From: Prevotella melaninogenica
GTDB lineage: Bacteria; Bacteroidota; Bacteroidia; Bacteroidales; Bacteroidaceae
Direction of reading: 5' to 3'
DNA: 64,000 bases
Assembly (NCBI RefSeq): GCF_003609775.1
Contig: NZ_AP018050.1
Span: 372,001-436,000, forward strand
The notes under the pieces are model-generated. The model did not search any database, was not told where the DNA came from, and saw nothing but the letters and a program-made list of their open reading frames with translations. Both the position numbers and the translations under genes were made by a program. This document shows, piece by piece, positions 34,534 to 44,047 of the stretch. Position 1 is the stretch's first letter. Each line of letters starts with the position of its first letter.

Positions 34534-36015
34534 ATGGCAAAAGAACTGAAAGAAATGACCAAGAGAGCAGACAACTACTCTCAGTGGTACAATGACTTGG
34601 TAATAAAGGCAGACTTAATTGAGCAGTCTGCTGTTCGTGGTTGTATGGTTATCAAGCCATACGGCTATGCTATCTGGGAGAAGATTCAGGCACAGCTTGA
34701 CAAGATGTTTAAGGAGACGGGTGTACAGAATGCTTACTTCCCAATGCTGATTCCTAAGAGCTTCCTCTCTCGTGAGGCTGAGCACGTAAAGGGATTTGCC
34801 AAGGAGTGTGCCGTGGTTACTCACTACCGCTTGAAGGCTACAGAAGATGGTAATGCTGTTGAGGTTGACCCTAATGCAAGACTGGAGGAGGAGCTTATTA
34901 TCCGTCCTACCAGTGAGACAATCATCTGGAACACTTATAAAAACTGGATTCACTCTTGGCGCGATCTGCCATTGATGTGCAACCAGTGGTGTAACGTTAT
35001 GCGTTGGGAGATGCGTACTCGTCCTTTCCTCCGCACATCTGAGTTCCTCTGGCAGGAGGGTCACACTGCTCACGCTACACGTGAGGAAGCAGAGAAGGAG
35101 GCACAGACCATGTTGCGTGTTTACGCTGACTTCGCTGAGAAGTGGCTCGCTGTACCAGTCGTACAGGGTGTAAAGAGTGAGACTGAACGTTTCGCTGGTG
35201 CGTTGGATACCTATACGATTGAGGCAATGATGCAGGACGGTAAGGCTCTTCAGAGCGGTACATCTCACTTCTTAGGTCAGAACTTTGCAAAGTCATTCGA
35301 CGTTACCTTCCTTAACAAGGAGAACAAGCCAGAGTATGTATGGGCTACCTCTTGGGGTGTTAGTACTCGTCTTATCGGTGCGCTCATCATGACCCACTCT
35401 GACGATAACGGTCTTGTTCTTCCTCCAAAGATTGCCCCTATTCAGGTGGTTATCGTACCAATCTTCAAGGGTGAGGAGCAGTTGAAGGAACTCACAGACA
35501 AGTTGCAGCCAGTTATCGATCAGCTTCGTGCGTTGGGAATCACCGTTAAGTATGACGATGCCGACAACAAGCGTCCGGGCTTTAAGTTCGCTGACTACGA
35601 GTTGAAGGGTGTGCCAGTACGCCTCGCTATGGGTGGTCGTGACTTGGAGAACAACACTATCGAGGTGATGCGTCGTGACACCTTGGAGAAGGAGAGCGTA
35701 AGTTTCGACGGTATTGTTGAGCGCATCAAGAACCTTCTCGACGAGATTCAGGACAACATCTTCAAGAAGGCTAAGGACTTCCGTGATGCTCATATCTACG
35801 AGTGTGAGAACTATGAGGAGTTCAAGGAGAAGGTGAAGGACGGTGGTTTCTTCCTCTGCCACTGGGATGGAACAGAGGAGACTGAGGCGAAGATTAAGGA
35901 AGACACGCAGGCAACCATCCGTTGTGTCCCTTATATGTTCGAGCAGACACCGGGCGTTGACATGGTAAGCGGCAAACCTGCTAAGTATCGTGTCCTCATC
36001 GCAAGATCATACTAA
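34534..36015 (+). CDS. proS: Prolyl-tRNA synthetase (eukaryote/archaeal-type)
   Basis: A 493-residue class II aminoacyl-tRNA synthetase that charges tRNA-Pro with proline. It starts [20 protein letters not shown] and lacks the large internal editing domain of the common bacterial form, so it is the shorter archaeal/eukaryote-like type usual in Bacteroidota. Motif 2 is [20 protein letters not shown] (about 167-186), motif 3 is in [20 protein letters not shown] (about 272-291), the anticodon-binding domain spans ~300-400 ([14 protein letters not shown]), and the extra C-terminal domain ends in IARSY, with the terminal Tyr typical of this type. An independent gene ending in a strong terminator. 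Confidence 0.95.
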   Translation: MAKELKEMTKRADNYSQWYNDLVIKADLIEQSAVRGCMVIKPYGYAIWEKIQAQLDKMFKETGVQNAYFPMLIPKSFLSREAEHVKGFAKECAVVTHYRLKATEDGNAVEVDPNARLEEELIIRPTSETIIWNTYKNWIHSWRDLPLMCNQWCNVMRWEMRTRPFLRTSEFLWQEGHTAHATREEAEKEAQTMLRVYADFAEKWLAVPVVQGVKSETERFAGALDTYTIEAMMQDGKALQSGTSHFLGQNFAKSFDVTFLNKENKPEYVWATSWGVSTRLIGALIMTHSDDNGLVLPPKIAPIQVVIVPIFKGEEQLKELTDKLQPVIDQLRALGITVKYDDADNKRPGFKFADYELKGVPVRLAMGGRDLENNTIEVMRRDTLEKESVSFDGIVERIKNLLDEIQDNIFKKAKDFRDAHIYECENYEEFKEKVKDGGFFLCHWDGTEETEAKIKEDTQATIRCVPYMFEQTPGVDMVSGKPAKYRVLIARSY

Positions 36016-36036
36016 TAGTTAACAATACTCACAGAT

Positions 36037-36110
36037 TTAACGGCTTCAGGATATTTATAAAGGCAGGACTAACAACGAATGCTTATAAATTCTGGAGCCG
36101 TTAATCTTTT
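36037..36110 (+). terminator. Long-stem terminator after proS
   Basis: TTAACGGCTTCAGGAT...TTTATAA pairs with TTATAAATTCTGGAGCCGTTAA (36083-36104), followed by TCTTTTTATT. The stem is over 20 pairs with few mismatches. Confidence 0.8.
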
Positions 36111-36151
36111 TATTCTTAAGCCTAAAATACTAATTAAATAATATTTGCCTT

Positions 36152-37087
36152 ATGAAAAAATCACTTCTTTCTTTCGTTTTACTCCTCGCTGTAACAGCGT
36201 TGAACGCCCAGACCTTAATCAAGGCTAACTTCCAAAAAGGCGACCAAGTTACCTATGAGAGCGTAGCTGATATTAAAGTCAGTGTTCCCATGGCTGGAAA
36301 CTCTGAAAGCATAAAGACAAACAGCCAAACAAAGATTACCGTAAAAGATGCTACTGCAGATGGTTACGTCATTGAAATGATGACAACCAATATCAAGATG
36401 GAAGGCAGTCAGGAGGTTGCACAGCAGACAGGAAACATGCTGAACCAATACCTCAGTAATGTACCAATGCTCCTAAAGACAGATGCTAACGGAAAGGTGA
36501 AGGACCTCTTGAACTATACTGAAGTTCAAACAAAGGTTAGCAAATTAGCAATGGTATCCATTGACTCGCTCTATAAAGCCAAACCTGAAATGGAGAAGAC
36601 ACTGCCTAAGTATAAGATGGCTATGTCTATCAACAGCCTACTCACCAAAGAAGCTTTCATCGAGTCTGCTGAAAACAATTCTTTCTTTATCCTTTTTGGT
36701 AAGACACTCAAGACGGGTTACAAAGAAGATATGAATATGCAAGGCATCAAAACCTCTGTAACCTATGAGGTAAACAAGGAACCAAACGCACTCAATATCA
36801 TTGGTAAGATTAAGGGCAATATGACCGAAGACGATGTCAAAGCCTTCTTTATTGACAAGATGAAACAGATGGGTGCTGACGAAGCTATGGTTTCACAGCT
36901 CGATGCTAACTGGGGACAGATGCAGAAGATGGGTATGGCAAAAATGGATCTCGACGGTACTTCTACTACCAAACTCCTCAACACGGGTTGGGCTACGGAA
37001 TACAGTACGAACGTGAAAACAAAGATGATGGGAATGGAAATGACCATCAACACTGTTACTAAATTAGTAGAACATAGCTGGAAATAA
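36152..37087 (+). CDS. Secreted protein, DUF6263-like, tandem paralog 1
   Basis: A 311-residue exported protein with a signal peptidase I site after LNAQ (about residue 20). The mature part is alternating beta strands (VTYESVADIKVSVPMAG, KITVKDATADGYVIEMMTT) with a helical centre, consistent with a periplasmic or outer-membrane-associated domain; I think it is DUF6263-like but this is not certain. The next gene codes for a clear paralog of the same length, 13 bases downstream, with matching segments such as NVPMLL-TDANGK, FGK-LKTGY and the C-terminal TINTVTKLVE. Function unknown. Confidence 0.75.
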   Translation: MKKSLLSFVLLLAVTALNAQTLIKANFQKGDQVTYESVADIKVSVPMAGNSESIKTNSQTKITVKDATADGYVIEMMTTNIKMEGSQEVAQQTGNMLNQYLSNVPMLLKTDANGKVKDLLNYTEVQTKVSKLAMVSIDSLYKAKPEMEKTLPKYKMAMSINSLLTKEAFIESAENNSFFILFGKTLKTGYKEDMNMQGIKTSVTYEVNKEPNALNIIGKIKGNMTEDDVKAFFIDKMKQMGADEAMVSQLDANWGQMQKMGMAKMDLDGTSTTKLLNTGWATEYSTNVKTKMMGMEMTINTVTKLVEHSWK

Positions 37088-37100
37088 TTGATATTTCGAT

Positions 37101-38042
37101 ATGAAGAAACTACTTCTTACCCTTGCTTTCGCCCTCACGGTAACAGCGTTGAACGCCCAAACCTTAATCAAAGCTAAGTTCCAAGAAGGCGAAAGGGCTG
37201 TTTATGAAACCGTGACAAACATTGAAGGAAAGTCTGCTGCGGCTGGTTCTGAAGCGGTAAAGATAACCAGACAGACGAAGATAACCGTACAAGAGATTCT
37301 CCGTGATGGGTATATTATCGAAATGCTTACTAAAGGCATAGCGGTAGATGGAAATCAAGCGTTTCTAAGACAGACGGGAGATATGATTATTCAAAGCCTT
37401 AACAATGTCCCTATGCTTCTAAGGACAGACGCAAACGGAAAGATTACTGACATCTTAAACTATGACGAGGTGCAGCGCAAAGCTTGGAAGTTTGCACTCA
37501 CAGAACTCGACTCTCTCTACAATAATAATCCGAACGTAGAGAAAAGTATGCCGAAGATGAAGGCTATGATGAGCATAACAAAAGAGGTTGCTAAAGACGT
37601 TCTTATTGCGAATATCAATAATAACACCTTCTTTTATCTCTTCGGTAAATCCCTGAAGACTGGCTACACAGAGGATAGATATATAAAGGATATCAAGGCT
37701 GCCGTTACCTACACGCTTACCAAGAAGGGGATAACGACGAACATTGTTGAGAAGATTAGCAATAATATGACCGAAGCCGAGGTGAAAGCTTTCATCATTG
37801 ACAAGATGAAGGGAGTCGGTGCTGACGAAAACCTTGAGCTGATGATAGCACAGCTTGAGGCCCACTGGGACAGAATGAAGGAAATTGGTATGGCAACAAT
37901 GGATATTAACGGAACAACTAACTTTCAACTCCTCAAAAATGGTTGGCCTACCGAATACAGCTCGAAGATAAAAGCGAATAGGATGGGCGTGGATATAACC
38001 ATCAACTCTGTGACGAAGTTAGTGCAGAAGAATTGGAAGTAA
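37101..38042 (+). CDS. Secreted protein, DUF6263-like, tandem paralog 2
   Basis: A 313-residue exported protein (signal site after LNAQ). It is co-linear with the preceding protein over its whole length: LIKAKFQEGERAVYET, NNVPMLLRTDANGKITDILN, FGKSLKTGYTEDRYI, NNMTEAEVKAFIIDKMKG and a final TINSVTKLVQ. Overall about half of the residues match by eye, while the signal peptide region is almost identical at DNA level. The pair is a tandem duplication followed by a single terminator, so they are co-transcribed. Function unknown. Confidence 0.75.
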   Translation: MKKLLLTLAFALTVTALNAQTLIKAKFQEGERAVYETVTNIEGKSAAAGSEAVKITRQTKITVQEILRDGYIIEMLTKGIAVDGNQAFLRQTGDMIIQSLNNVPMLLRTDANGKITDILNYDEVQRKAWKFALTELDSLYNNNPNVEKSMPKMKAMMSITKEVAKDVLIANINNNTFFYLFGKSLKTGYTEDRYIKDIKAAVTYTLTKKGITTNIVEKISNNMTEAEVKAFIIDKMKGVGADENLELMIAQLEAHWDRMKEIGMATMDINGTTNFQLLKNGWPTEYSSKIKANRMGVDITINSVTKLVQKNWK

Positions 38043-38064
38043 TCTTAGCATATTTATAAGATAT

Positions 38065-38099
38065 AAAGGTGGTGTAGGCAATCCTAACACCACCTTTTC
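38065..38099 (+). terminator. Terminator after tandem paralogs
   Basis: AAAGGTGGTGTAGG-CAAT-CCTAACACCACCTTTT followed by CTTTT. Strong stem with a four-base loop. Confidence 0.85.
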
Positions 38100-38203
38100 T
38101 TTTCCTCCTCTCACGCAAAAAATCCCTTCTTACTTCCTTTTATATGCTTATGAATCCTATTGACAAGTATTGACAAAACAGAACACGCACCTATATTAAC
38201 TTC

Positions 38204-38263
38204 GTGCGGATGCTTAGCACCATCTGTGCAAGGCATCCGCACCATCTGTGCGGAGCGTCCGCA
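38204..38263 (+). promoter_or_regulatory. Nested GC-rich dyads upstream of rpoD
   Basis: GTGCGGATGC (38204-38213) pairs perfectly with GCATCCGCAC (38233-38242). GCACCATCTGTGC occurs twice (38217-38229 and 38239-38251) and is itself a small GCAC/GTGC hairpin, and GTGCGGAGCGTCCGCAC follows. It is a GC-rich island in AT-rich DNA, ~190 bases before the rpoD promoter. Confidence 0.5.
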
Positions 38264-38448
38264 CATCAATTAAAGAGAGGGAAAAAAGAGTCTTTCGTTT
38301 ATGTCATAATTCATTACAAGGCATTGTTTATTTACCCACAAGAGGACGGATTTAATGCACAACACATTAATTATATCTACAAAAACAGCCTCATGCAACG
38401 TGTAATCGTATAAAAAAACATAAAAATACACAATCAAACGCATCTAAA

Positions 38449-38480
38449 TTTGGTTATTCACATAATTATATGTACCTTTG
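38449..38480 (+). promoter_or_regulatory. rpoD promoter (TTTG-N20-TACCTTTG)
   Basis: TTTG at 38449-38452 and TACCTTTG at 38473-38480 fit the Bacteroidota -33/-7 consensus well. The start site would be near 38487, giving a leader of about 60 bases to the ATG at 38545. Confidence 0.7.
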
Positions 38481-38544
38481 CAAGCCGTATCAATTTTGGA
38501 TAACGGAAATTAGCTATATTTTAGGAGGAAATAGTAAACAATTC

Positions 38545-39417
38545 ATGAGACAACTTAAGATTTCAAAAAGTATCACCAACCGATCAAGTGAGGCACTGGA
38601 TAAGTATCTCGTTGAGATTGGTCGTGAGCCGATGATTACCGTTGACGAAGAGATTGAGCTGGCGCAGGAAATCCACAAAGGCGGTCGCAAGGGCGAGCGT
38701 GCGAAGGAGAAACTGATTAAGGCTAACCTCCGTTTCGTCGTTTCTGTGGCTAAACAGTATCAGCACCAAGGTCTCTCTCTGACCGACCTTATCGACGAGG
38801 GAAACATTGGTTTGGTAAAAGCAGCTGAGAAATTCGATGAGACTCGTGGTTTTAAGTTTATCTCATACGCCGTTTGGTGGATTCGTCAAAGTATTCTGCA
38901 AGCTATCGCTGAGCAGAGCCGTATCGTGCGTCTTCCACTGAATCAGGTGGGCGCTATCTCAAAGATTAATCAGGTAACGAACGAGTTTGTACAGAAGCAC
39001 AACCGTCGTCCATCTATCCATGAGTTGGCAGAACTGACTGGTATCGATGAGGCTCGCATCCGTCAGAGCCAAAGTGCAGACAACCATCACATGAGTATCG
39101 ACGCGCCATTTAGCGATGATGACGACAACTCAATGAGTGATATGCTGTCTTCAGGTGACGACTCACGTACCGACCGTGGCGTTGATTTCGAGTCAATGTC
39201 AGACGACCTTCGTGCTGTTCTTCAGAACACTTTGAAGGATCGTGAGATAAAGATTGTCACCGAGTGTTTCGGTATCGGTTGCCAAGAGAAGGGTTTGGAG
39301 GAGATTGGAACAGAGATGGGTCTTACCCGTGAGCGTGTTCGCCAGATTCGTGAGAAGGCTATCGAGAAGATTCGCGAGAGCGGAAATGCACGCGTACTCA
39401 TGAAGTACTTGGGATAA
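38545..39417 (+). CDS. rpoD: Primary sigma factor RpoD
   Basis: A 290-residue sigma-70 factor that directs RNA polymerase to housekeeping promoters; Bacteroidota versions are this short, lacking region 1.1. I chose the ATG at 38545 ([20 protein letters not shown]), the usual start in this group; the in-frame ATG at 38470 overlaps the promoter. Region 2 is [20 protein letters not shown], then [20 protein letters not shown]; region 3 is [20 protein letters not shown]; region 4 has the helix-turn-helix [20 protein letters not shown] near the C-terminus. An AGGAGG lies at 38523-38528, 16 bases before the ATG, too far for an ordinary Shine-Dalgarno site. A terminator follows. Confidence 0.95.
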   Translation: MRQLKISKSITNRSSEALDKYLVEIGREPMITVDEEIELAQEIHKGGRKGERAKEKLIKANLRFVVSVAKQYQHQGLSLTDLIDEGNIGLVKAAEKFDETRGFKFISYAVWWIRQSILQAIAEQSRIVRLPLNQVGAISKINQVTNEFVQKHNRRPSIHELAELTGIDEARIRQSQSADNHHMSIDAPFSDDDDNSMSDMLSSGDDSRTDRGVDFESMSDDLRAVLQNTLKDREIKIVTECFGIGCQEKGLEEIGTEMGLTRERVRQIREKAIEKIRESGNARVLMKYLG

Positions 39418-39444
39418 GAAAGCAAGATTAAGATGATAAATAAT

Positions 39445-39479
39445 AAAGAGGATGTGTAAGAAAACACATCCTCTTTTCT
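39445..39479 (+). terminator. Terminator after rpoD
   Basis: AAAGAGGATGTGT pairs with ACACATCCTCTTTT over a short AAGAA loop. The T-run on both sides could also serve the convergent S41 protease gene. Confidence 0.85.
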
Positions 39480-39594
39480 CTCTATAAAGTCCCAAAATCT
39501 TTTGTTGCAGGGCTTTTAGCTTTTGTTTCATACGACATTTGAAACCATAAGGTTTCACTTCATTGTCGCAAGTAAGTTCGTCTTGAAACGCTTA

Positions 39595-40851
39595 TCACAT
39601 TTTATGAGTAAGTTCTTCAGCATAAGATAGTTGAGTATCTTTCCCCGATAGGAAGTCATCAACCTTCATTGGTACAAGGTGGTGGGGCTTAATGCCTTCG
39701 CCTTCTAATGGGAATCCCTTCGGAGAATGAGTAAAAGAATGACCGATTGGAAACCAGTAGTACAATCCATGCGTGGTCTTAAACAAACGAGGATTACCAC
39801 CAGTATCACCCGCAGAAGGCGTACCAACCACGACAGCATCACCACTCTCCTTCATCGTTATTAGGAAGCTCTCAGCGGCAGAAACCGTAACAGGTCCCGA
39901 AAGAACAATCACCTTTCCCTTATATCTATCTGGAGAAGGCGACAAAGTTGTGCCGTTCCAAATTGTTCGTTTGCCTTTTATCAGGTGCTGTGCTATAAAA
40001 TCTCCGACACTACTATCCCCTCCTCCATTATTGCGAAGGTCCACTATAAGGAATGGCAGTTGTTTTAAAGACGTCAAAGCTTTGCTGAACTGCTTGTCAA
40101 CTCCATCCAACATACTTCTCAAATCAATATATCCAACCTTTGAAGAGAGTTTCTTCCATGTCACATCTTGTTCTTTATTCTTTTCAGGGATATACTTAGA
40201 TTGCAGATGAACGGTGAGCGTTAGAGGTTTGCCTTGTCGGATAATGTCCAACTTCTTCACCGAATCCGTATAGCTACATAATATACTCTTTGCTGCTCTA
40301 AAGTAACGATCGGCATCTGTAGAAGCCGAAACATACTTGGTATAATCAGTTACCCATTTATTCACTGGCACACCATCAACCGCGACAATCTCGTCTTTAT
40401 CCAGCAAACCAGCCTTTACAGCGAAGTCAGAAGGTTTGTCAACAAACACCCGATCATCAATCACTGTGATATGAGCACCTTGTATAAACCAAGGTTCCTC
40501 TATGGATACATTATTTGCGTGAGCACATTTCAGGTTACTAAAAAGCTCCTTTATCAGCAATGAATAAGCCACCTTCGACCGCATTGTGTCAAGACGTTGA
40601 AGGCAGGCGGTATGAATTGAGTCGAGATTCAAATGCTTCGTATCTTTATATACATACTCATCTTTGATAACCTTAAACATCTCTTCAAAATCACTTTGAA
40701 AATCTTTTGGTTCAACAGGTATCTTATCAGCATTATACGCTTGTACATCTTCCCATTTTAAAGACGTACGCTCCTGATTCCAAACATAAAGAACAAAGGC
40801 TGTAAGTAACAGTCCTAAAAACACAAAGGTAAATAAAATAAGTTTCTTCAT
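39595..40851 (-). CDS. S41 (C-terminal processing/tricorn-type) peptidase
   Basis: A 418-residue membrane-anchored or exported serine protease. Residues 5-23 form an N-terminal hydrophobic segment. A PDZ-like stretch lies at ~135-215 (DFAVKAGLLDKDEIVAVDGV). The S41 domain starts near 238 (VGYIDLRSMLDG, FLIVDLRNNGGGDSSVGDF); the catalytic serine is Ser328 in SAAESF, and the GTPSAGDTGGNPRLF loop follows. No clear CtpA-type Lys position could be fixed by eye; this fits tricorn-type S41 members. It stands alone on the minus strand, convergent with rpoD, with its own promoter. Substrate unknown. Confidence 0.88.
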   Translation of the reverse strand: MKKLILFTFVFLGLLLTAFVLYVWNQERTSLKWEDVQAYNADKIPVEPKDFQSDFEEMFKVIKDEYVYKDTKHLNLDSIHTACLQRLDTMRSKVAYSLLIKELFSNLKCAHANNVSIEEPWFIQGAHITVIDDRVFVDKPSDFAVKAGLLDKDEIVAVDGVPVNKWVTDYTKYVSASTDADRYFRAAKSILCSYTDSVKKLDIIRQGKPLTLTVHLQSKYIPEKNKEQDVTWKKLSSKVGYIDLRSMLDGVDKQFSKALTSLKQLPFLIVDLRNNGGGDSSVGDFIAQHLIKGKRTIWNGTTLSPSPDRYKGKVIVLSGPVTVSAAESFLITMKESGDAVVVGTPSAGDTGGNPRLFKTTHGLYYWFPIGHSFTHSPKGFPLEGEGIKPHHLVPMKVDDFLSGKDTQLSYAEELTHKM

Positions 40852-40882
40852 AATATCTTAATTGGTAATAAATTGTTCTTCG

Positions 40883-40913
40883 CAAAGATATAAAATATCC
40901 TTTACAAAACAAA
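40883..40913 (-). promoter_or_regulatory. Promoter of S41 peptidase gene (TTTG-N19-TATCTTTG)
   Basis: On the minus strand TTTG (40910-40913) and TATCTTTG (40883-40890) are separated by 19 bases, an excellent consensus match. The leader to the ATG at 40851 is about 25 bases. Confidence 0.7.
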
Positions 40914-41047
40914 TAGAAATATATAAATTAGACCAATAATTGCAATTATTCCCTCGCTGAATGTGCGAGAACAGCTTTACAATAAGTCTTTCTATTCTAA
41001 GTAACTGGGAAAGACAATAAAACAGTATCACCAACGTTATATAATGT

Positions 41048-43435
41048 ATGAAACGTAAGAATATTCAGAAATACATATTACTTCTATTGTTCATGCTGAC
41101 AGCCCAGTTAGCATTTGCACAATCGTTCACCCTTCAAGGTAAGGTTTCCGACAAGGATGGCAACCCTATTGAATTGGCTTCTGTCATGGTGGTTACGCAA
41201 GGAAAACTGTCGATGACTAACCTAAAGGGCGAGTTCAATATGCAATTGCAGAGTGAAGACTCTGTGAAGGTGCGCTTTTCAATGATCGGCTATAAGACCA
41301 AGACGAGGGTTCTTGTGCGCCCAAAGGGAAAGCAGACACTGCTCATTCAGTTAGCTGACGACAACGCATTGGAGGAGGTTGTAGTGCAAGGTAAAGCCAA
41401 ACAGCACGGAACAACAGAAGAATTGGATATTCAAAAAACCAAACAAGGACCATCGACTTCGGGCAATGCTGTCGAAGAAATGGTACAGACTCAGGCGGGT
41501 GTTTCAACCCACTCGGAGCTATCTTCACAATATAACGTTCGTGGTGGTACGTTCGATGAGAACTCTGTCTATATCAATAACATAGAAGTATTCCGCCCCT
41601 TCCTTGTGCGAAGCGGACAGCAAGAGGGTCTTTCGATTATCAATCCTGACATGGTTGAGGGCGTTGGTTTCTCAACCGGTGGATTCGAAGCGAAATATGG
41701 TGACAAGATGAGTTCGGCTTTGGACATCACCTATAAGCGTCCAAAGAAGACGGAAGCATCCATCTCAGCCTCTCTCTTAGGTGCCAGTGCCTACCTCGGA
41801 TTAGCTACGAAGAAGTTGACATGGACCAATGGCGTGCGCTATAAAACCAATCGTTACCTCCTTGGTTCACTCCAAACAAAGGGCGAATATCGTCCGTCAT
41901 TCCTTGATTATCAGACTTATCTCTCATGGCAACCCAACAAACGTTGGCAGGTAGATTTCATCGGTAACATCTCTGAAAACCGCTATAACTTCGAGCCAGA
42001 AGACCGTGAGACAAACTTCGGAACGCTGCAGAACGTGAAGAAGTTCCGTGTCTACTTCGATGGACAGGAGAAAGATCTCTTCCGTACCTTCTTCGGTTCG
42101 TTGGCTATCACACGCCATTTGAGTTCACGCACAGACCTCTCCCTCCTCGCATCGGCTTTCACAACGAAGGAGCAGGAGCGTTATGACATTCAAGGACAGT
42201 ACTGGCTGACACAGACTGAGACGTCTGAAAACCTCGGTGTGGGTACGTTTATGCAACATTCTCGCGACTATCTCAACGCTAACGTGAAGAGTTTGAAGTT
42301 GATGATGCAGCATCGTGCTGGCAAACATAAGATTGAGGGTGCTGTGACCTATAAGCTTGAGAATATCAAGGAGAACTCTGCTGAATACGAATATCGTGAT
42401 TCTGCGGGTTATAACGTGCCTCACACAGGGCGTGACTTGAAGATGATTTACTCGCTCCGTGCCCGCAATGAACTCAAGGCGAAACGCTTTGAAAGCTATT
42501 TGCAGGACACATGGAACTTCCAGACTCGTGACTCTGTGCCAACGCTTTTCACACTGAATTATGGCGTACGCTTCGCGCATTGGGACTTCAACGGTGAGAG
42601 CCTATTCTCCCCACGTGCATCGCTGACGATCACACCGGGCAGAAACCGCAACCTTAGTTTCCGCATCGCAGGTGGTATCTACTATCAGGCACCCTTCTAT
42701 AAGGAGCTTCGCGACACGTCAATCGTCAATGGTGTCACCTATGCAACGCTCAATCAAAAGATTCGTGCACAGCAGTCTATCCACGCATTGGCAGGCATGA
42801 CCTACCGCTTTGAGATGTTAGGTCGTCCGTTTAAGTTTACTGCGGAGGCTTATTACAAGGCTCTCTCACGCCTCGTTCCATACTCTGTTGACAATGTAAA
42901 GGTGACCTACTATGGTGAGAACACAGCCACAGGACACGCAACGGGTCTCGACCTTAAACTCTTCGGTGAGTTCGTTCCGGGTGCTGACTCATGGCTGACG
43001 CTGAGTGTGATGAACACGAGTATGAAGTTGAATGGTAAGAGTATTCCGCTCCCAACCGACCAGCGTTATGCGCTCAACCTCTATTTCACGGACTTCTTCC
43101 CCGGCACAACACGTTGGCGTATGTCGCTGAAGTTGGCATACGCAGACGGTTTGCCTTTCTCTGCTCCACATCAGGAATTAGAGAATAACACCTTCCGAGC
43201 ACCCGCTTACAAGCGTGCCGACATCGGTATGAGCTACCGCCTATTAGACAACAATGACGGTCATCGCAATACTATCTTTAAGAACATCTGGCTCGGTCTT
43301 GACTGTTTAAACCTCTTTGGTATCAACAACGTCAACTCTTATTATTGGGTGACAGACATCGCCGGACAGCAGTATGCCGTTCCAAACTATCTCACTGGCC
43401 GACAAATTAATGGTAGGGTGACGGTGGAGTTTTAG
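41048..43435 (+). CDS. TonB-dependent receptor, no adjacent lipoprotein
   Basis: A 795-residue outer-membrane receptor. The signal peptide ends near AFAQ (about 25). A carboxypeptidase-regulatory-like domain occupies ~28-110 (LQGKVSDKDGNPIELASVMV, FSMIGYKTKTRV). The plug (~115-235) includes EEMVQTQAGVSTHSELSSQY, NVRGGTFDENSVYINNIEVF and GGFEAKYGDKMSSALDITYK. The barrel ends NGRVTVEF. It appears to be transcribed alone and is followed by GC-rich hairpin repeats that may end its transcript. The ligand cannot be told from sequence. Confidence 0.85.
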   Translation: MKRKNIQKYILLLLFMLTAQLAFAQSFTLQGKVSDKDGNPIELASVMVVTQGKLSMTNLKGEFNMQLQSEDSVKVRFSMIGYKTKTRVLVRPKGKQTLLIQLADDNALEEVVVQGKAKQHGTTEELDIQKTKQGPSTSGNAVEEMVQTQAGVSTHSELSSQYNVRGGTFDENSVYINNIEVFRPFLVRSGQQEGLSIINPDMVEGVGFSTGGFEAKYGDKMSSALDITYKRPKKTEASISASLLGASAYLGLATKKLTWTNGVRYKTNRYLLGSLQTKGEYRPSFLDYQTYLSWQPNKRWQVDFIGNISENRYNFEPEDRETNFGTLQNVKKFRVYFDGQEKDLFRTFFGSLAITRHLSSRTDLSLLASAFTTKEQERYDIQGQYWLTQTETSENLGVGTFMQHSRDYLNANVKSLKLMMQHRAGKHKIEGAVTYKLENIKENSAEYEYRDSAGYNVPHTGRDLKMIYSLRARNELKAKRFESYLQDTWNFQTRDSVPTLFTLNYGVRFAHWDFNGESLFSPRASLTITPGRNRNLSFRIAGGIYYQAPFYKELRDTSIVNGVTYATLNQKIRAQQSIHALAGMTYRFEMLGRPFKFTAEAYYKALSRLVPYSVDNVKVTYYGENTATGHATGLDLKLFGEFVPGADSWLTLSVMNTSMKLNGKSIPLPTDQRYALNLYFTDFFPGTTRWRMSLKLAYADGLPFSAPHQELENNTFRAPAYKRADIGMSYRLLDNNDGHRNTIFKNIWLGLDCLNLFGINNVNSYYWVTDIAGQQYAVPNYLTGRQINGRVTVEF

Positions 43436-43437
43436 AC

Positions 43438-43590
43438 CTCACCCCCAGCCCCTCTCCGAATGGAGAGGGGAGTAGATAGCGAGATACCCCTATTGGTTAG
43501 GGAAAACTTTTAGTCATTTCTAAGCAAACGGTTCCCAGCACTCCCCCTCTCTGTAGGAGAGGGGGTTGGGGGGTGAGGCTTTTCTTTCCC
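43438..43590. repeat. Composite GC-hairpin element, copy 1
   Basis: Two GC-rich hairpins (CCCCTCTCC-GAAT-GGAGAGGGG and CCCCCTCTC...GAGAGGGGG) bracket a ~75-bp block with the words GATACCCCTAT, GGAAAA, TTTAGTCATTT and AAGCAAACGGT. The same order and words recur at about 62255-62395. Confidence 0.75.
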
Positions 43591-43699
43591 ATCAGAGGAG
43601 GATGAGGGGGGGACTTTTCTTTCCGTTTTTACAAACAACTTATTCTAATTCTAATTGATTTTTGTAAACTATTTTCGTGTGTATCAAAATCAATACATG

Positions 43700-43910
43700 C
43701 TCTTTAAGCTTTTAAAAGACGCCTAATTGACTTGCAAAAGATGCCCTTTAAGCCCCTTACTAACGCCCTTTTGAAGTCTTATTAAGCACCTTTTTATATG
43801 CAATGTTTCAAGTGTTTGATAACAAGTAACTTACACGAGGCGTGAAATTTGCTAATTTATCGTCATTTCTTAGCCTACAAACGGGATTATTTGTAATGAA
43901 ATTTCAAAAA
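43700..43910 (+). repeat. Intergenic GC-box element, copy E (left hairpin degenerate)
   Basis: The left hairpin is lost, but boxes remain at 43743, 43765 and 43786 (22, 21), followed by the GTTTGATAACAAG word and the TTTGTAATGAAATTTCAAA tail. Confidence 0.8.
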
Positions 43911-43916
43911 TCAAAA

Positions 43917-43958
43917 GAGGATATATCAGACGAGCTGACATATCCTCCTTAGAGCTTA
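43917..43958 (-). terminator. Terminator of SusC-SusD-sulfatase operon
   Basis: On the minus strand GAGGATATGTCAG-CTCGT-CTGATATATCCTC forms a near-perfect stem followed by TTTTGATTTTT. It lies 100 bases after the sulfatase stop. Confidence 0.8.
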
Positions 43959-44047
43959 TTACCCATATCGGCATTAGAACCTGAACAGATTTTAGAATAT
44001 TGTGGTCTAATGGTCGATTAGGGTTTAATAGAAAGTATTGTTCGAAC

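Noticed and set aside
34637..35862. Long minus-strand frames within proS (189-217 codons)
   Set aside because: They are antisense shadows of a well-recognised essential gene.
38204..38413. 69-codon frame before rpoD
   Set aside because: It starts inside the GC-rich dyads and has no family pattern; the dyads explain the sequence better.
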